6,763 nt of DNA from Pseudomonadota bacterium (GTDB taxonomy: Bacteria; Pseudomonadota; Alphaproteobacteria; Azospirillales; Azospirillaceae): contig JAEZPL010000523.1 of assembly GCA_023413605.1 (NCBI GenBank), forward strand, positions 1-6,763, in the 5' to 3' direction. Every line of letters begins with the position of its first letter. Positions within the stretch are counted from its first letter, which is position 1. Below are positions 5,537-6,763 of the stretch, piece by piece. The translations under genes and the position numbers were made by a program. The notes under the pieces were generated by a model. It was not told the origin of the DNA. It saw nothing but the letters and a program-made list of their open reading frames with translations, and searched no databases.

Positions 5537-6211
5537 ATGAGGATCGAAGCAACATTCCTGTTCGACTTGGACGGAACGCTCGTCGACAGCGTCTACCAGC
5601 ACGTCATGGCCTGGCAAGAGGCGCTTGAGGCGGAGGGGATCGAGCTGTCGGTCTGGCGCATCCACCGCAAGATCGGCATGAGCGGCGGGCTGTTCACCAA
5701 CCAGCTTTTGCGGGAAACCGGGGTCGGGATCAGCGAGGAGCGCATCGACCGTCTGCGCAGGGTCCATGCGGAGGCCTACAGGCGGCATGCCGCCGGGATC
5801 AGGCCCTTGCCGGGAGCGCGCGAGCTTCTGGCGACCCTGACGGATGCCGGAATCAAATGGGCCATCGCCACCAGTGCGCGGATGGAAACCGCGGCGCACA
5901 ATCTGAAGGCGCTTGGCGTCGATCCCTCCGTCGTGCCGGTGATCACGCGGGATCTGGTGAAATACGCGAAACCCGACCCCGACCTCTTCCTTGCCGCCGC
6001 GGACAAGCTCGGTGTCCGGATCGAAACCGCAATGGTGGTCGGCGACAGCATTTGGGACATGCTTGCCGCGCAACGTTGCCGGGCCTTGGGCGTCGGCCTT
6101 CTTTGCGGCGGCTACGGTGCGGAGGAATTGGAGCGCGCCGGGGCCTATCGGGTCTACGAAGACCCGGCCGACATGCTGGACCACCTGGACGAAGTGGGCG
6201 GAAGACGCTGA
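5537..6211 (+). CDS. HAD-superfamily hydrolase, subfamily IA (phosphoglycolate phosphatase / beta-phosphoglucomutase-like)
   Basis: This is a cytoplasmic Mg-dependent phosphohydrolase of 224 aa, typical for the group. All four HAD motifs are present. Motif I is F9-D10-L-D12-G-T-L-V-D-S, with D10 the nucleophile and D12 the acid/base. Motif II is T112 in AIATSA, motif III is K145 in KYAKPDPD, and motif IV is G169-D170-S-I-W-D174. A helical C1 cap (about 16-90) sits between motifs I and II. I chose the ATG at 5537 because GGGAG (5525-5529) lies 7 nt upstream and motif I follows almost at once; the frame is open back to 4778 but only antisense to the DUF2218 gene. It is divergent from DUF2218, and a Fur-like site and a 40-bp palindrome lie in the shared spacer. 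The substrate cannot be read from the sequence; small sugar phosphates and phosphoglycolate are usual in the family. Confidence 0.92.
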   Translation: MRIEATFLFDLDGTLVDSVYQHVMAWQEALEAEGIELSVWRIHRKIGMSGGLFTNQLLRETGVGISEERIDRLRRVHAEAYRRHAAGIRPLPGARELLATLTDAGIKWAIATSARMETAAHNLKALGVDPSVVPVITRDLVKYAKPDPDLFLAAADKLGVRIETAMVVGDSIWDMLAAQRCRALGVGLLCGGYGAEELERAGAYRVYEDPADMLDHLDEVGGRR

Positions 6212-6249
6212 CGGGAAGGGATTGTTCACCTTCGGACGGATGATCCTAT

Positions 6250-6272
6250 GCCTTTCGCAAGGCTGCTATTTT
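6250..6272 (+). terminator. Weak intrinsic terminator candidate after the HAD gene
   Basis: GCCTT (6250-6254) and AAGGC (6259-6263) form a 5-bp stem around a 4-nt loop, followed by TGCTATTTT (6264-6272). The position, 39 nt after the HAD stop codon, is right, but the stem is short and the T-run is broken, so this is tentative. The rest of the 135-bp spacer to the next gene (6212-6346) is AT-richer than its surroundings and probably holds the kinase promoter; I could not place its boxes with confidence. Confidence 0.3.
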
Positions 6273-6346
6273 CACGGACGTAATCTAAAAAAGTATTGCT
6301 CCAGCCCCAAATGAAAAATGCGGGCCGAAAATGTGGAAAGCGTCAA

Positions 6347-6763
6347 ATGCAGAAAGGTGGCGACAAGTCCAAGGATGCAGCATTTCCGACATTTCTCGCT
6401 GGCGGAGGCGAGATGGGGGAGCGCATGCGGTCTTTCGATTGGTCCGCCACATCGCTTGGACAACCTGACGGCTGGCCGCAGAGTCTGAAGACAGCCATCC
6501 GGATCATGCTGACATCGCGGCAGCCGATCTGGATCGGATGGGGCGCGGATCTCCTTTTCTTCTACAACGATCCCTACAAGGCGATCATCGGCGGCAAGCA
6601 CCCGCACAGCCTGGGCCAGCCGACCGCGCAGGTCTGGCGCGAGATCTGGCCCGACATCAGCCCCATGCTGGCCCAGGCCATGACCGGGGACGAAGGGACG
6701 TACGTCGAAGGCCAGCTCCTGATCATGGAGCGCAACGGCTACCCGGAGGAGACCTATTACACC
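6347..6763 (+). CDS. PAS-domain sensory protein, probably a (hybrid) histidine kinase, 3'-truncated
   Basis: The N-terminal 139 residues are visible and the frame runs open off the window. The opening, GGGEMGERMRSFDWSATSLG (19-38) followed by PDGWPQSLKTAI, then IWIGWGADLLFFYNDPYKAIIGGKHP (61-86) and LGQPTAQVWREIWPDI (89-104), is the stereotyped first sensor module of a family of multi-PAS histidine kinases common in alphaproteobacteria and other proteobacteria. The kinase and any receiver domain lie beyond the edge, so that part is inferred from family precedent. There is no signal peptide or membrane segment, suggesting a cytoplasmic sensor; the ligand is unknown. I chose the ATG at 6347 because GGAAAG (6335-6340) ends 6 nt upstream. 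An in-frame ATG at 6311 lacks a ribosome site, and ATGs at 6413 and 6425 would cut into the conserved block. The frame is closed by a TAA at 6281-6283. Confidence 0.85.
   Translation, partial: MQKGGDKSKDAAFPTFLAGGGEMGERMRSFDWSATSLGQPDGWPQSLKTAIRIMLTSRQPIWIGWGADLLFFYNDPYKAIIGGKHPHSLGQPTAQVWREIWPDISPMLAQAMTGDEGTYVEGQLLIMERNGYPEETYYT

Noticed and set aside
5309..6229. Minus-strand open frame extending the DUF2218 gene to about 400 residues
   Set aside because: The extension is antisense to the HAD gene and low in recognisable protein character. The DUF2218 domain begins just after the ATG at 5308, which has a good ribosome site.
6272..6607. Minus-strand 111-aa open frame near the right edge
   Set aside because: It is antisense to the PAS sensory gene, whose plus-strand frame carries the conserved family sequence.

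Overview
This is a GC-rich window whose domain mix, gene style and candidate Fur sites suggest an alphaproteobacterium, most likely an Azospirillum-like member of the Rhodospirillales. That placement rests on overall character and was not tested by any search. I count eight genes: six complete and two cut by the window edges.

Left edge (1-1056, + strand): the 3' part of a periplasmic D-alanyl-D-alanine carboxypeptidase (peptidase S11) with a C-terminal SPOR domain. It converges on the next operon across an 88-bp spacer that contains two overlapping GC hairpins.

Centre (1145-4793, - strand): a complete four-gene ferric-siderophore ABC importer. In order of transcription it encodes a periplasmic binding protein, two FecCD-type permeases and an ATPase. 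The genes are packed with a 10-nt gap, an 11-nt overlap and a 4-nt ATGA overlap. The set resembles the CeuBCDE / VctPDGC / YclNOPQ group. The binding protein keeps all five residues I recall as contacting the ferric catecholate in Campylobacter CeuE, at nearly constant offset, so a catecholate (possibly tetradentate or hydrolysed) is the best substrate guess. No TonB-dependent receptor, ferric reductase, siderophore esterase or siderophore synthesis gene lies in the window.

Upstream of the operon (5018-5308, - strand): a 96-aa DUF2218 protein. The importer operon and this gene each have a 21-bp Fur-like site upstream (4933-4953 and 5391-5411). The two sites share identical outer heptamers (TGAGAAT and ATTCGCA) around different 7-nt cores, so the two units probably form one iron-starvation regulon. 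The second site lies in the spacer shared with a divergent HAD-family phosphatase gene (5537-6211, + strand). That gene is also preceded by a 40-bp interrupted palindrome at 5461-5500.

Right edge (6347 to end, + strand): the N-terminal 139 residues of a PAS-type sensory protein, probably a hybrid histidine kinase, after a 135-bp AT-richer leader.

I see no mobile element, CRISPR array, tRNA or rRNA. Nothing here is clearly a new system. The less explained items are the Fur-linked DUF2218 protein with its C-x-H-x-x-H motif and the palindrome in front of the HAD gene.
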